A DNA stretch of 64,000 nt from Gammaproteobacteria bacterium. GTDB taxonomy: Bacteria > Pseudomonadota > Gammaproteobacteria > UBA6429 > Thiohalophilaceae. The notes below the pieces were generated by a model. The model saw nothing but the letters and a program-made list of their open reading frames with translations. It had not been told where the DNA came from and ran no database searches. The stretch is from assembly GCA_024275115.1 (NCBI GenBank), contig JAJRZT010000102.1:25848-89847 (forward strand), read 5' to 3'. A program made the translations under genes and the position numbers. Below are positions 1-7,832 of this stretch, in pieces (position 1 is the first letter of the stretch; every line of letters begins with the position of its first letter).

Positions 1-633
1 GCTGCGGTTATTGCGGAAATTAAAAAAGCATCCCCCAGTAAAGGTGTTATGCGGGAAAACTTTATTCCGGCAGATATTGCAGTGTCTTATGAAAAAGGTG
101 GGGCTTGTTGCCTGTCGGTTTTAACCGATGTGGATTTTTTTCAGGGTAGCGATGAATATTTAAAACAGGCACGTGCCGCCTGCACTTTGCCGGTATTGCG
201 TAAAGAATTTATTATCGACCCTTATCAGGTTTATGAAGCGCGTGCTATGAGTGCAGACTGTATATTATTAATAGTCGCCTGTTTAACAGACCAGCAATTA
301 CAGTCTTTATCTACTTTGGCCGCAGAATTAAAATTAGATGTGCTGGTTGAAGTGCATGATGTAAAAGAACTGCAACGGGCCTTAAAGCTGGACTTAACCT
401 TAATTGGGATTAACAACCGCAATTTACGAACCTTTGAAACAAGTCTTGATACAACATTAAGTTTATTAAAAACAATACCAGATGATAAAATAGTAGTAAC
501 CGAAAGCGGTATTCATACTGCGGATGATATTGCGCTAATGCGTCAGCATAATGTAAATGCTTTCCTGGTCGGCGAAGCCTTTATGGTGGCCGATGAACCG
601 GGCGAAAAACTGGCAGCGTTGTTTGGTTTTTAA
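1..633 (+). CDS. trpC: Indole-3-glycerol phosphate synthase, 5' end cut off by the window
   Basis: The enzyme closes the indole ring in tryptophan synthesis, turning carboxyphenylamino-deoxyribulose phosphate into indole-3-glycerol phosphate. The reading frame is open from base 1, and the family motif KKASPSKG lies at visible residues 9-16, before the first internal ATG at base 49. The remaining 210 residues keep the catalytic-barrel signatures: VLRKEF with the catalytic lysine, VEVHD, GINNRNL and VTESGI. About 50 N-terminal residues are missing compared with a usual length near 265. trpC just ahead of crp and coq7 is a known gammaproteobacterial order, although here three other genes intervene. 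The identification is firm. Confidence 0.96.
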   Translation, partial: AAVIAEIKKASPSKGVMRENFIPADIAVSYEKGGACCLSVLTDVDFFQGSDEYLKQARAACTLPVLRKEFIIDPYQVYEARAMSADCILLIVACLTDQQLQSLSTLAAELKLDVLVEVHDVKELQRALKLDLTLIGINNRNLRTFETSLDTTLSLLKTIPDDKIVVTESGIHTADDIALMRQHNVNAFLVGEAFMVADEPGEKLAALFGF

Positions 634-639
634 TCGCTT

Positions 640-846
640 GTCTTTGCGAGGCGGCACGCCGAAGTGGGTAGGATGGGTGCCAACCCATCGTTGATCGGCG
701 GTGTTGATGGGTTGCGCTATCGCTTCACCCATCCTACGGGGCATTGATTGGGGGGATGGGTGTCAACCCGTCGGTCATTGCGAGGCGGTACGCCGAAGCA
801 ATCTGACAACCACAACAAGATTGCTTCACTTGCGTTCGCAATGACA
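640..846. repeat. Composite of two intergenic hairpin repeat families
   Basis: This 250-base gap after trpC holds two nested repeats and no gene. The first is a hairpin with 12-bp perfect arms, GTAGGATGGGTG at 668-679 and CACCCATCCTAC at 726-737; the same arms recur at 3969-4022. The second has arms TCATTGCGA at 775-783 and TCGCAATGA at 836-844, with AAGCAATC and GATTGCTT just inside. A partial copy (TTTGCGAGGCGGCACGCCGAAG) begins near 643. Such palindromic units are common non-coding repeats in gammaproteobacteria. They lie between the convergent trpC and bioA and could also help end transcription. Confidence 0.85.
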
Positions 847-883
847 GAAATTATTTTAATAAAATGTCATTGATCTGTTGCGG

Positions 884-2167
884 CTAGGAGCTGGATTTAG
901 AGACTACATTCTTCATCGCCCTGGTTATTTTAATCAGATCGCTATCCTCTATAACATAAGCCGGCATAATATAAACTAAATTACTAAATGGTCGAACCCA
1001 AACGCCATGCTTAACAAACTCTTGCGTCATCCATATTTGGTCAATGGGCTGATGCGTTTCAATGACCCCAATCGCGCCTTTTACTCTTACATCTTTTACC
1101 TGTTTTAGCGCGGCGCATTCTGTCAATTCTTCTTTTAATAAACGCTCAATACGTAAAACATTTTTCTGCCAGTTTGAGCTTAGCAAAAGTTCAATGCTGG
1201 CATTGGCAACGGCGCAAGCAAGCGGGTTGGCCATAAAGGTGGGGCCATGCATTAAAATACCGGGTTCAGCTTTCGAAATGGTTTGGCTGATTTCTTTTGT
1301 CATCAAGGTGGCGGCAAGGCTGAGCATGCCGCCGGTTAAGGCCTTGCCAATACACATAATATCAGGGCTAATAGCGGCTTGCTCACAGGCAAACAAAGTT
1401 CCTGTTCGGCCAAAGCCGGTTGCAATTTCATCGGCGATAAGTAAAACATTGTATTGGTCACAGAGTTTTCGAGCCTGCGCTAAATATTCAGCGTTATACA
1501 TGCGCATGCCACCCGCACCTTGAACCAGAGGCTCTAAAATAAGTGCCGCAATATTTTTATGTTGTTGTTTGAGTTGTTGCTCCAGTTTTAAAACATCTTG
1601 TTTATGGTATTTGTCACCACAAAACGGCGCGTCAACAAAATAATGTTGTGCCAGGGTGTTCTTAAAAAGAGAGTGCATTCCATTAATGGGATCGCAAACG
1701 GCCATCGCACCAAAGGTGTCGCCGTGGTAACCATTTTTAATGGTTAATAATTTATTCTTGTCGGGTTTATCTTTTGCCTGCCAGTATTGCAAAGCCAGTT
1801 TAATCGCAACTTCTACGGCAACCGAACCGGAGTCGGAAAAGAAAATATTTTCTAATGGTTCAGGTGTTATCTCAATCAGTTTTTTAGCCAGCGTAACAGC
1901 GGGTTGGTGGGTTAAACCGCCAAACATTATATGCGCCATTTTATCGGTTTGATCTTTTATCGCCCGATTAAGGACAGGGTGGTTATAGCCATGAATGGCA
2001 CACCACCAGGAAGCCATGCCGTCAATCAGTTCATGGCCATCTTCAAGTTTTATTTTTACCCCTTGTGCGGATGCGACAGGGTAGGGGCTAAAGTTTGCAG
2101 GCAACGAAGTATAGGGGTGCCAGATATGCTGCTGGTCGAACTCAGTATCTATCTTGTTCAATGACAT
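884..2167 (-). CDS. bioA: Adenosylmethionine-8-amino-7-oxononanoate aminotransferase
   Basis: This PLP-dependent class III aminotransferase makes 7,8-diaminopelargonate from KAPA, using S-adenosylmethionine as amino donor, in biotin synthesis. The 427-residue length is normal. WHPYTS near residues 16-21, DGMASWWCAIHGYNHP at 49-64, NGYHGDTFGAM at 145-155, the cofactor Asp in IADEIATGFGRTG (about 246) and the Schiff-base Lys in IGKALTGG (about 275) are all typical of BioA rather than other aminotransferases. No other bio gene is adjacent, so biotin genes are dispersed here. The VOC gene ends 4 bases upstream on the same strand, suggesting co-transcription. Confidence 0.96.
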   Translation of the reverse strand: MSLNKIDTEFDQQHIWHPYTSLPANFSPYPVASAQGVKIKLEDGHELIDGMASWWCAIHGYNHPVLNRAIKDQTDKMAHIMFGGLTHQPAVTLAKKLIEITPEPLENIFFSDSGSVAVEVAIKLALQYWQAKDKPDKNKLLTIKNGYHGDTFGAMAVCDPINGMHSLFKNTLAQHYFVDAPFCGDKYHKQDVLKLEQQLKQQHKNIAALILEPLVQGAGGMRMYNAEYLAQARKLCDQYNVLLIADEIATGFGRTGTLFACEQAAISPDIMCIGKALTGGMLSLAATLMTKEISQTISKAEPGILMHGPTFMANPLACAVANASIELLLSSNWQKNVLRIERLLKEELTECAALKQVKDVRVKGAIGVIETHQPIDQIWMTQEFVKHGVWVRPFSNLVYIMPAYVIEDSDLIKITRAMKNVVSKSSS

Positions 2168-2171
2168 TGAT

Positions 2172-2579
2172 TTAAGTATTTGAAATAGGCGGGTGGAAAA
2201 TCATTTGCACCACGTTGCCATCGGGGTCGGCGCAATAAAAACTACGTGCCCCATCGCGGTGTGTTTTAGGTTGTGAATGCATTTTTATATTATGCTCACT
2301 TAAAAATTCAAACCAGGCATCCACATCGTCGGGTTGTTTTAATATATAGCCAATATGATCCAGCCGTTGTGGGCCGTCCATTTTCTTGTCTTTGTATTTA
2401 ACTTCTGCGCGATGTAATGCAAGGTTATCATTGCCTGAAGATAAATATACGTTATCTGGATCGGGGCGCCATTCAACATGCATACCGAGTAGTTCAACAT
2501 AAAAATTTTCGCAGGCATCAAAGTTTTCAACGTAGAGAGCGACGTGGCGCAGGCCGGCGGTAGAGGGTGGTTGATTCAT
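2172..2579 (-). CDS. VOC (glyoxalase/dioxygenase-fold) family protein
   Basis: A 135-residue protein of the vicinal-oxygen-chelate superfamily. The N-terminal half has LRHVALYVENFDACENFYVELLGM, and the second half has LDHIGYILK and FYCADPDGNVVQM, the usual paired beta-alpha-beta-beta-beta modules. Likely metal ligands are His12, the His of LDHIGY and acidic residues near the C terminus. The substrate cannot be read from sequence; lactoylglutathione lyase, dioxygenase or resistance roles are all possible. It lies between an OsmC gene and bioA on the same strand and is probably in one transcript with them. Confidence 0.85.
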   Translation of the reverse strand: MNQPPSTAGLRHVALYVENFDACENFYVELLGMHVEWRPDPDNVYLSSGNDNLALHRAEVKYKDKKMDGPQRLDHIGYILKQPDDVDAWFEFLSEHNIKMHSQPKTHRDGARSFYCADPDGNVVQMIFHPPISNT

Positions 2580-2635
2580 TTTGTAAGAGCCTTTATTGGG
2601 GGTTGATAATGTATGTCGCAGGAATGACGTATGGG

Positions 2636-3055
2636 TTATTTTGTTTCTACAATCTCAAAGTCATGGGTTATCTCCGCCATCTTCCCTAACATAATCGACG
2701 CTGAACAATATTTTTCTGCGGATAAACTTACCGCTCGTTCAACCTGTTTTTCTTTTAAGTCTTTGCCGGTTACAACAAAGTGCACATGAATTTTAGTAAA
2801 AACTTTAGGTTCATCATTGGCGCGTTCCGTGTTTATTTCAACCACACAGTCATCCACCGCCTGGCGTGATTTTTTAAGGATCATTAATACATCAAAGGTG
2901 GTGCAGCCACCCAGCCCCAGCAACAGCATTTCCATTGGTCGGGGGCCAAGATTGCGGCCTCCGTGGTCGGGTGGCCCATCCATGATGACAGCGTGACCAC
3001 TGTCGGTCTCACCCATAAAAGTGACACCCTCAACCCACTTAATTCTTGTCTTCAT
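2636..3055 (-). CDS. OsmC-family peroxiredoxin-like protein (YhfA type)
   Basis: A 139-residue OsmC/Ohr-fold protein. The two conserved redox cysteines are visible: Cys51 in LLLGLGGCTTFDV and Cys117 in SAEKYCSAS. Length and the start MKTRIKWVEG match the YhfA subgroup, which is often next to crp in gammaproteobacteria; here crp is the divergent neighbour. Family members reduce organic peroxides in the cytoplasm, but the YhfA branch has no firmly assigned substrate. Start ATG at 3055; the intergenic region shared with crp is 170-190 bases. Confidence 0.88.
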   Translation of the reverse strand: MKTRIKWVEGVTFMGETDSGHAVIMDGPPDHGGRNLGPRPMEMLLLGLGGCTTFDVLMILKKSRQAVDDCVVEINTERANDEPKVFTKIHVHFVVTGKDLKEKQVERAVSLSAEKYCSASIMLGKMAEITHDFEIVETK

Positions 3056-3246
3056 TTAAAGAGAACCTTATACTTTTTAATGGTTTAGCCGAAAATTGTG
3101 CAAAAGTCGTCAATATAGCCTTAATAAAGGCCTGGTAGTGACCGTATTCGCAGTTTATTGAGCTAAAATAGACTATGCTTGCTTACAATCAATGAGTATT
3201 ATAACAAGCAGAGATTAAATAGCCTATGTTGAGCACAGGGAATAGC

Positions 3247-3885
3247 ATGACACAAATTGTTAACTATAAGGCAGAATTGCCTTCGATGGATAAGTTACTG
3301 GAACAGAGTCATCGTCGGCACTACCCGGCGAAGAATGTGATTATTTACGCCGGTGACAAATCGGATGTTTTGTATTATATCGTAGAAGGTTCCGTTTCGG
3401 TCTTAATCGAAGACGAAGATGGCCGTGAAATTGTTTTAGCTTACCTGAATAAAGGTGATTTTTTTGGTGAAATGGCCTTGTTCGGTGAAGAGCCAGATCG
3501 CAGTGCCTGGGTGCGCAGCCGAACCGCTTGCGAAGTGGCTGAAATCAGTTTTACAAAGTTCCGTCAGCTTTATCAGGAATACCCCGAAATATTGTTTGCA
3601 ATGACCGCACAAATGGCCGCACGACTGCGTCATACCAGCCGCAAAGTGAACGACCTTGCCTTTATGGATGTAACCGGCCGTGTTTCACGTACCTTACTGG
3701 ATTTATGTAAACAACCGGACGCCATGACCCACCCCGATGGAATGCAGATTCGAATTACCCGCCAGGAAATTGGTCGCATTGTGGGTTGCTCGCGTGAAAT
3801 GGTTGGCCGCGTTTTAAAAACCATGGAAGAGCAGGAATTAATTTACGTTAAAGGTAAAACGATCGTTGTTTTCGGTACGCGTTAG
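3247..3885 (+). CDS. crp: cAMP receptor protein / Vfr-type global regulator
   Basis: A Crp-Fnr transcription factor. The cyclic-nucleotide barrel covers roughly residues 15-125 and includes [31 protein letters not shown], with the Glu and Arg-Ser pair that contact cAMP in CRP. A C-terminal winged helix follows, with [25 protein letters not shown] as the recognition region. I chose ATG 3247 because AGGGA sits 5-6 bases before it; the in-frame ATG at 3226 lacks a comparable site. Length of 212 residues fits CRP/Vfr (about 210). It is monocistronic and ends in a hairpin terminator. Confidence 0.93.
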   Translation: MTQIVNYKAELPSMDKLLEQSHRRHYPAKNVIIYAGDKSDVLYYIVEGSVSVLIEDEDGREIVLAYLNKGDFFGEMALFGEEPDRSAWVRSRTACEVAEISFTKFRQLYQEYPEILFAMTAQMAARLRHTSRKVNDLAFMDVTGRVSRTLLDLCKQPDAMTHPDGMQIRITRQEIGRIVGCSREMVGRVLKTMEEQELIYVKGKTIVVFGTR

Positions 3886-3915
3886 GTTTTATCAATATTT
3901 TTGAATTTAAAGAAT

Positions 3916-3939
3916 CGGGCTTCTGCCCGTTTATTTTTT
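3916..3939 (+). terminator. Rho-independent terminator after crp
   Basis: CGGGC (3916-3920), loop TTCT, GCCCG (3925-3929), followed by a T-rich tail. It lies 30 bases after the crp stop codon. Confidence 0.85.
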
Positions 3940-3968
3940 ATACTGGGATAATATGCCCTGAATAATAT

Positions 3969-4022
3969 GTAGGATGGGTGCAACCCATCAGATGGGTTAC
4001 GCTAAAGCTCCACCCATCCTAC
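3969..4022. repeat. GTAGGATGGGTG hairpin repeat, second copy
   Basis: Arms GTAGGATGGGTG (3969-3980) and CACCCATCCTAC (4011-4022) match the pair at 668-737, with an inner CAACCCATC/GATGGGTT pair. The right arm overlaps the last codon and TAG stop of coq7 on the minus strand, so the repeat supplies that stop. It sits between the convergent crp and coq7. Confidence 0.88.
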
Positions 4023-4672
4023 AACCAATAAGCCGTCTTAGTCATTACTTTAGAAGTTAAAGCCATCAGTGATTTTACCGGAACAGGTAATTCTTTGCCG
4101 CCTGCTTCTAGCGCAACCGTGGCATGCCGCCCTTCATCAACTTTCATTTGCTCCAACACCGCACGGGACTCAACATCATTTTCTGACATCGTGCTTAAAT
4201 GTTCATCTAAATGCTTCACCACTTGCCGTTCTGTTTCGGCAACAAACCCCAGGCTCCATTTGTCACCCGTAATACCGGCCAGTGCGCCAATGGAAACGGA
4301 TCCAAAATACCACAGTGGGTTAAAGTAACTGGTATGTGAGCCAAGCTCCTTAATGCGGCGCTCGCACCAGACAAGATGGTCGTTTTCTTCTTCGGCAGCA
4401 CGTTGCATTTTATCGCGCACATCCGGCAGTTTTGCCGTGAGTGCCTGCCCCTGATACAAACCTTGTGCCGCCACTTCACCGGCATGGTTAATGCGCATCA
4501 GTCGCGCAGAAAATGTTTTTTCCGTTGTAGAAAGTTTTTGCTTTACGCTAACGCTGTCCTGAGGATTAGGGCGTTCCGTCACCAGCGGTTTACCAAACAT
4601 CGTGCGCAAACCATTATCAATTTGCATCATTAATTGGTCGATAGGGCTGTAGTGACGTTGTGTATCAGACAT
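4019..4672 (-). CDS. coq7: Demethoxyubiquinone hydroxylase (di-iron Coq7)
   Basis: This membrane-associated di-iron monooxygenase performs the last ring hydroxylation of ubiquinone synthesis. At 217 residues it matches the bacterial Coq7 family. Iron ligands are visible as E66 in INHAGEVAAQGLYQGQ, E96/H99 in AEEENDHLVW, E146 in FVAETERQ, and E180/H183 in VDEGRHA. Possession of Coq7 together with the flavin hydroxylases UbiH and UbiI encoded at 28.8-31.3 kb suggests Coq7 replaces UbiF. The TAG stop lies in the arm of a dispersed hairpin repeat. Confidence 0.95.
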   Translation of the reverse strand: MSDTQRHYSPIDQLMMQIDNGLRTMFGKPLVTERPNPQDSVSVKQKLSTTEKTFSARLMRINHAGEVAAQGLYQGQALTAKLPDVRDKMQRAAEEENDHLVWCERRIKELGSHTSYFNPLWYFGSVSIGALAGITGDKWSLGFVAETERQVVKHLDEHLSTMSENDVESRAVLEQMKVDEGRHATVALEAGGKELPVPVKSLMALTSKVMTKTAYWL

Positions 4673-4732
4673 ATTAAAATAATACAGCGATACCAGGAAA
4701 AAAGCACGTCATTGACCGGGAAATCTGGCTGT

Positions 4733-5920
4733 TTATAGTAAGCTTTGCGCAATCAATTCAATGGGGTGAATAACCGTGGGTGTATTTTTTAGCCCGGCAG
4801 CGAGGTGCAACGCACAACCAATATTGCTGCTAACAACGACATCAGCGGAGGTTTGTTCTATCTGCTCTAATAACGGTTGGCGAACCTGGTTAGCCAGTTC
4901 AGTTTAGCTAAGCATGTTTTTACCCGCCGCGCCGCAACACTGGGATTGTAATTCAATAATTTCAAGCCCTGGTATTTTACTTAGTAGTGTTGCCACTGCA
5001 TCACTTTGTTTAAGTACATTTTGCAAACTGCAAGGTTGGTGAACAGCAATCGTTCGTTCAATAGCTGCAAACGAAACGGGATGCTTGCGGGTATGTTGCA
5101 GAATAAAATCCATAAGGCTGCTAACCGGTACCTGGTCTTGTTTCAGAGATGTTTTTAATTGCGCACCACAACCGCTAGCGGTAAACAAAATGGCCTGATA
5201 AGAATCGTTTAATAAAAACCTTGCGTTGGTTTTAGCAAGGGCGGCGGCTTGCTGGCGAAAGCCACTGTGCTGGTGCAATGCACCGCAACAAACTTGCTCA
5301 GGAACTTCAACATCATAGCCGAGCCGGGTTAATACCTTAATACTTGCAACAATAGTGGCTTGCTCAAAGTGCTGCCCCATGCAACCGATAAACAGTGCAA
5401 CTGTGCCGAGTGAATCTTGTTGAGCTGAATAGCGTGGTTGTAATTTTAATCGGCGCTTAAGTTTAGGGAGCAGTTGTTCCTGTTGGCTTAAGCCCATTAA
5501 TTTTAACACGCCAGCAAACTGTACAAGTTTCTGAATACCGCTGCGTTGATAGAACCGCAGTAGCGGAAATAAACTATTTTGTACCGCCGGTTTAATCAAA
5601 AAAGAAATCAACTTTTCCTGAAAAGCCGGATTTTTTTCTGCAACCGTATATTCACGAATAGCATCAATCAATATTTCATATTCAACTTTAGACGGGCAAA
5701 TATTTTCACAACTTAAACAACCGAGGCAATGGTCAAGATGCTGGATAACTTTTGGCGATAGACTCAGTTCACCCGTCACAATACCCTGCATTAAAGCAAT
5801 GCGACCACGCGGCGATTCATTTTCATTTTTGCTGAGCTGGTAGGTTGGGCAGCCTGGTAGACACATCCCACATTTAACACACTGATCAGCCAGTTGGTCT
5901 ATTTGTTGTTTGAGCTGCAA
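4733..5920 (-). pseudogene. glcF: Glycolate oxidase iron-sulfur subunit, interrupted by an in-frame TAA
   Basis: GlcF is the two-[4Fe-4S] subunit that passes electrons from glycolate or D-lactate dehydrogenase. Seen here: CVKCGMCLPGCPTYQL and HCLGCLSCENICPSKVEY, both CxxCxxCxxxC ferredoxin clusters, then the cysteine-rich CCGALHQHSG, HQPCSL and CCGAAG motifs of the C-terminal half. The frame stops at TAA 4904-4906, directly after CCGAAGKNMLS. The next 56 codons down to a TAA at 4733 continue the family without a shift, including ADVVVSSNIGCALHLAAG. TTG 5920 is the likely start (AGGA five bases upstream, about 394 residues in all). An ATG at 6007 would add residues unlike the family and leave 7 bases to the divergent gene. 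The protein may be truncated, read through, or the stop an error. Confidence 0.85.
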
Positions 5921-5964
5921 AAGTAATCCTGATGTTTTTAACGTGTTTATATGAACAGGGGTGA

Positions 5965-5970
5965 TATAAT
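5965..5970 (+). promoter_or_regulatory. TATAAT -10 element in the glcF/ferredoxin divergent region
   Basis: A perfect TATAAT lies 45 bases before the ferredoxin start. I see no good -35 hexamer at 16-18 bases, so the call rests on the -10 and the position between divergent genes. It would overlap the coding sequence if glcF began at ATG 6007, a further argument for the TTG start at 5920. Confidence 0.45.
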
Positions 5971-6014
5971 GAAGCCCTGAAATCAATAAAGCAATTAGCA
6001 GAGACATTCGCGAT

Positions 6015-6368
6015 ATGAGTTATTATCAGCAACATTTATTTTTCTGCGTTAATCAGCGTGACAAAGGGGTGAGTTGTTGCGCTAATTTCGGTGCACAAGC
6101 ACTGCGTGATTACGCCAAAAAGCGGATTAAAGAACTGGGTGTATCCGGCGAAGGTAAAGTGCGCGTTAACATGGCCGGTTGTTTAGGCCGTTGCGACGAA
6201 GGCCCGGTACTCGTCGTTTACCCCGAAGAAACCTGGTATACCTATCTGGACAGGGAAGATATTGACGAGATCATCGAGCAGCACATTCAGCAGGGCAAGG
6301 TTGTTGAGCGGTTAATTTTAAAGGGGTCAGAGCCCTTTAATGCGAAATCATCAGGCGAATTCAGGTGA
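6015..6368 (+). CDS. Thioredoxin-like [2Fe-2S] ferredoxin
   Basis: A 117-residue protein of the (2Fe-2S) ferredoxin family with a thioredoxin fold (CD02980/Shethna-type). Cluster cysteines are visible: C11 in LFFCVNQRD, C21-C22 in GVSCCANFG, and C56 and C60 in MAGCLGRCDEGP. It likely transfers electrons in the cytoplasm; the partner is unknown. The last 18-19 codons, from LILKGSEPF onward, are encoded by one arm and the loop of an inverted repeat (6311-6398), so the C-terminal tail is probably an accretion. The hydrolase gene follows 31 bases later. Confidence 0.85.
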   Translation: MSYYQQHLFFCVNQRDKGVSCCANFGAQALRDYAKKRIKELGVSGEGKVRVNMAGCLGRCDEGPVLVVYPEETWYTYLDREDIDEIIEQHIQQGKVVERLILKGSEPFNAKSSGEFR

Positions 6369-6398
6369 TTAAAGGGCTCTGACCCCTTTAAAATTAAC
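6311..6398. repeat. Perfect 31-bp inverted repeat of the GGGGTCAGAGCCC family
   Basis: The left arm 6311-6341 and right arm 6368-6398 are perfect reverse complements over 31 bases, separated by 26 bases. Each contains AAAGGGGTCAGAGCCCTTT. Part of the motif recurs at 7214-7236 in decayed form. Short palindromes of this type are common intergenic units in gammaproteobacteria and are often linked to REP-associated (RAYT) transposases; that link is from general knowledge, as no RAYT gene is in the window. The left arm is translated as the ferredoxin C terminus, and the right arm ends 1 base before the hydrolase ATG. Confidence 0.9.
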
Positions 6399-6399
6399 A

Positions 6400-7020
6400 A
6401 TGCCCCCCTCTCTAATCAACGGCCCTGCCGGCCAACTTGAAATACTGGCTGAATCCCCCGAAATATTGCGGGACAATACACCGGTTGCCATCATCTGCCA
6501 CCCACACCCTTTGTATGGCGGTACGATGCAAAACAAAGTGGTGCATACACTGGCTAAATCCTGCCTGGAATTAGGCATGCTGGCAATCCGCTTCAATTTT
6601 CGTGGTGTGGGGGCTTCCGAAGGGCATTTTGAGCATGGTCTGGGTGAACAGCAGGACTGCATTGCGGTGGCACAGTGGGCGCGCCAGCAGTACCCGAACC
6701 AGCCTATTTGGCTGGCCGGCTTTTCATTCGGCAGTTTTGTCGCCTATCAGGTTTTTGCTAAAATCAACGCAGAGCGTTTATTGTTAGTTGCGCCGCCAGT
6801 GGGCTTATTTGAATTCCAGCCAATGGATAGCATTAATATCCCCTGGTGCGTCATACAGGGCAAGCAAGACGAAATCACGCCCCCCGAGTCAGTCGAAAGC
6901 TGGGTAAATAAACAGCCTAACCCCCCAGAATTCTACTATTTAGATGATGTAAGTCACTTCTTTCACGGAAAACTGAACGTATTGCGTGAGATAATGGCCT
7001 CGATTTGGAAAGATAGTTAA
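6400..7020 (+). CDS. Alpha/beta hydrolase (dienelactone-hydrolase-like)
   Basis: A 206-residue single-domain cytoplasmic hydrolase. IICHPHPLYGGTMQNKVV (residues 31-48) is the oxyanion-side motif of a conserved bacterial subfamily. Ser109 in the nucleophile elbow GFSFGS, Asp157 in QGKQDEITP and His186 in DDVSHFFHG complete a catalytic triad. The substrate is unknown. ATG 6400 has no Shine-Dalgarno sequence because the inverted-repeat arm ends 1 base before it. Translation may depend on coupling to the ferredoxin gene or on melting of the hairpin. Confidence 0.85.
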   Translation: MPPSLINGPAGQLEILAESPEILRDNTPVAIICHPHPLYGGTMQNKVVHTLAKSCLELGMLAIRFNFRGVGASEGHFEHGLGEQQDCIAVAQWARQQYPNQPIWLAGFSFGSFVAYQVFAKINAERLLLVAPPVGLFEFQPMDSINIPWCVIQGKQDEITPPESVESWVNKQPNPPEFYYLDDVSHFFHGKLNVLREIMASIWKDS

Positions 7021-7077
7021 CACCATTATTTAAGGGAGGAAAGTCATATCCAATATTAAGATATATCTAATATTGCA

Positions 7078-7105
7078 TTGACATTATATTATAATCTGCT
7101 AATAT
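7078..7105 (+). promoter_or_regulatory. Sigma-70 promoter for the candidate small RNA
   Basis: A consensus -35 TTGACA (7078-7083), a 16-base AT-rich spacer and -10 TAATAT (7100-7105; AATATA one base on gives 17). No open reading frame follows before the terminator at 7167-7203, so the expected product is a short RNA starting near 7112. Confidence 0.6.
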
Positions 7106-7111
7106 AGTTAT

Positions 7112-7203
7112 TGTTGAATTTACAGATTTTTGACTCCTCCATCCTCCTTAATGGTGGTATTTTTAAAGCGCGGAAACCCCCCTTTTCTCCGCGCTATTTT
7201 TTT
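7112..7203 (+). ncRNA. Candidate small RNA with an anti-Shine-Dalgarno loop
   Basis: A promoter-like pair at 7078-7105 and a strong terminator at 7167-7203 bracket about 90 non-coding bases. In the middle, CCAT (7139-7142) pairs with ATGG (7151-7154), and beyond one T-T mismatch CC (7136-7137) pairs with GG (7156-7157). The 8-base loop is CCTCCTTA (7143-7150), the same as the 3' end of bacterial 16S rRNA. A second CTCC lies in the 5' side of the stem. The RNA could bind ribosome-binding sites of mRNAs, as CCUCC-loop small RNAs do. Both transcription and function are inferred. Confidence 0.5.
7167..7203 (+). terminator. Rho-independent terminator of the candidate small RNA
   Basis: AGCGCGGA (7167-7174) and TCCGCGCT (7188-7195) form a perfect 8-bp GC-rich stem around a C- and T-rich loop, followed by A and seven Ts. 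It is too far (about 150 bases) from the hydrolase stop to be an obvious terminator for that gene alone, though it could also serve it. Confidence 0.85.
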
Positions 7204-7209
7204 GCCTGA

Positions 7210-7257
7210 GTTTTTAAGGGCTCTGACCTCTTAAAATAGACTCATCCCCTTAAAAAC
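7210..7257. repeat. Decayed copy of the GGGGTCAGAGCCC palindrome
   Basis: GTTTTTAAGGG (7210-7220) and CCCTTAAAAAC (7247-7257) are 11-bp inverted arms. TTAAGGGCTCTGACCTCTTAAAAT just inside resembles the right arm of the 6311-6398 repeat with one base changed and one lost. It lies between the small RNA terminator and the rplM promoter. Confidence 0.7.
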
Positions 7258-7290
7258 CCCAAAATAAATTCCAATTAAGCCCGAAATCAC

Positions 7291-7319
7291 TTGTATAAAC
7301 CGCGTATTTTAAGTAATAT
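7291..7319 (+). promoter_or_regulatory. Promoter of rplM-rpsI
   Basis: -35 TTGTAT (7291-7296), a 17-base spacer and -10 TAATAT (7314-7319). Transcription would start near 7326, giving a leader of about 65 bases before the rplM ATG at 7391. Confidence 0.6.
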
Positions 7320-7333
7320 TCCGCCTCTTTTTT

Positions 7334-7350
7334 AGAAGCAACGCGCTTCT
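7334..7350 (+). promoter_or_regulatory. Hairpin in the rplM mRNA leader
   Basis: AGAAGC (7334-7339), loop AACGC, GCTTCT (7345-7350), followed by a T-rich tract and two tandem copies of TTTTTGGATA (7361-7380). The position suits autogenous control by L13, which is known for the E. coli rplM leader; I see no sequence match that proves the same mechanism. Confidence 0.4.
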
Positions 7351-7390
7351 GGATAGCATTTTTTTGGATATTTTTGGATATACAAGCTTT

Positions 7391-7819
7391 ATGAAAACAT
7401 TTAGTGCAAAACCTGAAACAGTTAAACGTGACTGGTTTGTTATTGACGCAGAGAACAAGGTTCTGGGTCGTCTGGCAGCCGAAGTGGCATTACGCTTACG
7501 TGGCAAACATAAGCCTGAGTACACGCCTCACGTGGACACAGGCGATTACATCGTTATTATCAATGCAGGCAAAATTGCTGTTACGGGTAATAAAGAGCAA
7601 GGCAAAATCTATCATCACCACACTGGTTACCCGGGTGGCCTTAAGTCGATGACATTAGAAAAGCTACGCGAAAAAGCGCCTGAACGCATTATCGAAAAAG
7701 CGGTAAAAGGCATGTTGCCTAAAAACCCGTTAGGTCGCGCTATGTTTTCAAAATTAAAAGTGTTTGCAGGTGCAGAACATGCACATACTGCACAGCAACC
7801 TCAACCATTAGAAATATAA
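7391..7819 (+). CDS. rplM: 50S ribosomal protein L13
   Basis: Early-assembly protein of the large ribosomal subunit. From ATG 7391 the product starts [15 protein letters not shown] and has 142 residues, exactly like the E. coli protein. An upstream in-frame start at 7364 would add nine residues absent from the family, so I reject it. [31 protein letters not shown] and [23 protein letters not shown] are characteristic. rpsI follows after 13 bases in the universal rplM-rpsI order. Confidence 0.98.
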   Translation: MKTFSAKPETVKRDWFVIDAENKVLGRLAAEVALRLRGKHKPEYTPHVDTGDYIVIINAGKIAVTGNKEQGKIYHHHTGYPGGLKSMTLEKLREKAPERIIEKAVKGMLPKNPLGRAMFSKLKVFAGAEHAHTAQQPQPLEI

Positions 7820-7832
7820 TCGGATTTATAAA

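Noticed and set aside
5921..6007. glcF start at ATG 6007
   Set aside because: It would add about 29 residues unlike the family and cover the TATAAT of the divergent gene. TTG 5920 with AGGA fits the family N terminus better, although a non-ATG start is less certain.
7095..7148. Minus-strand mini-ORF MEESKICKFNN after AAGGAGG opposite the small RNA
   Set aside because: The AAGGAGG touches the ATG with no spacing and the product is only about 17 residues. The plus-strand promoter, hairpin and terminator explain the sequence better.
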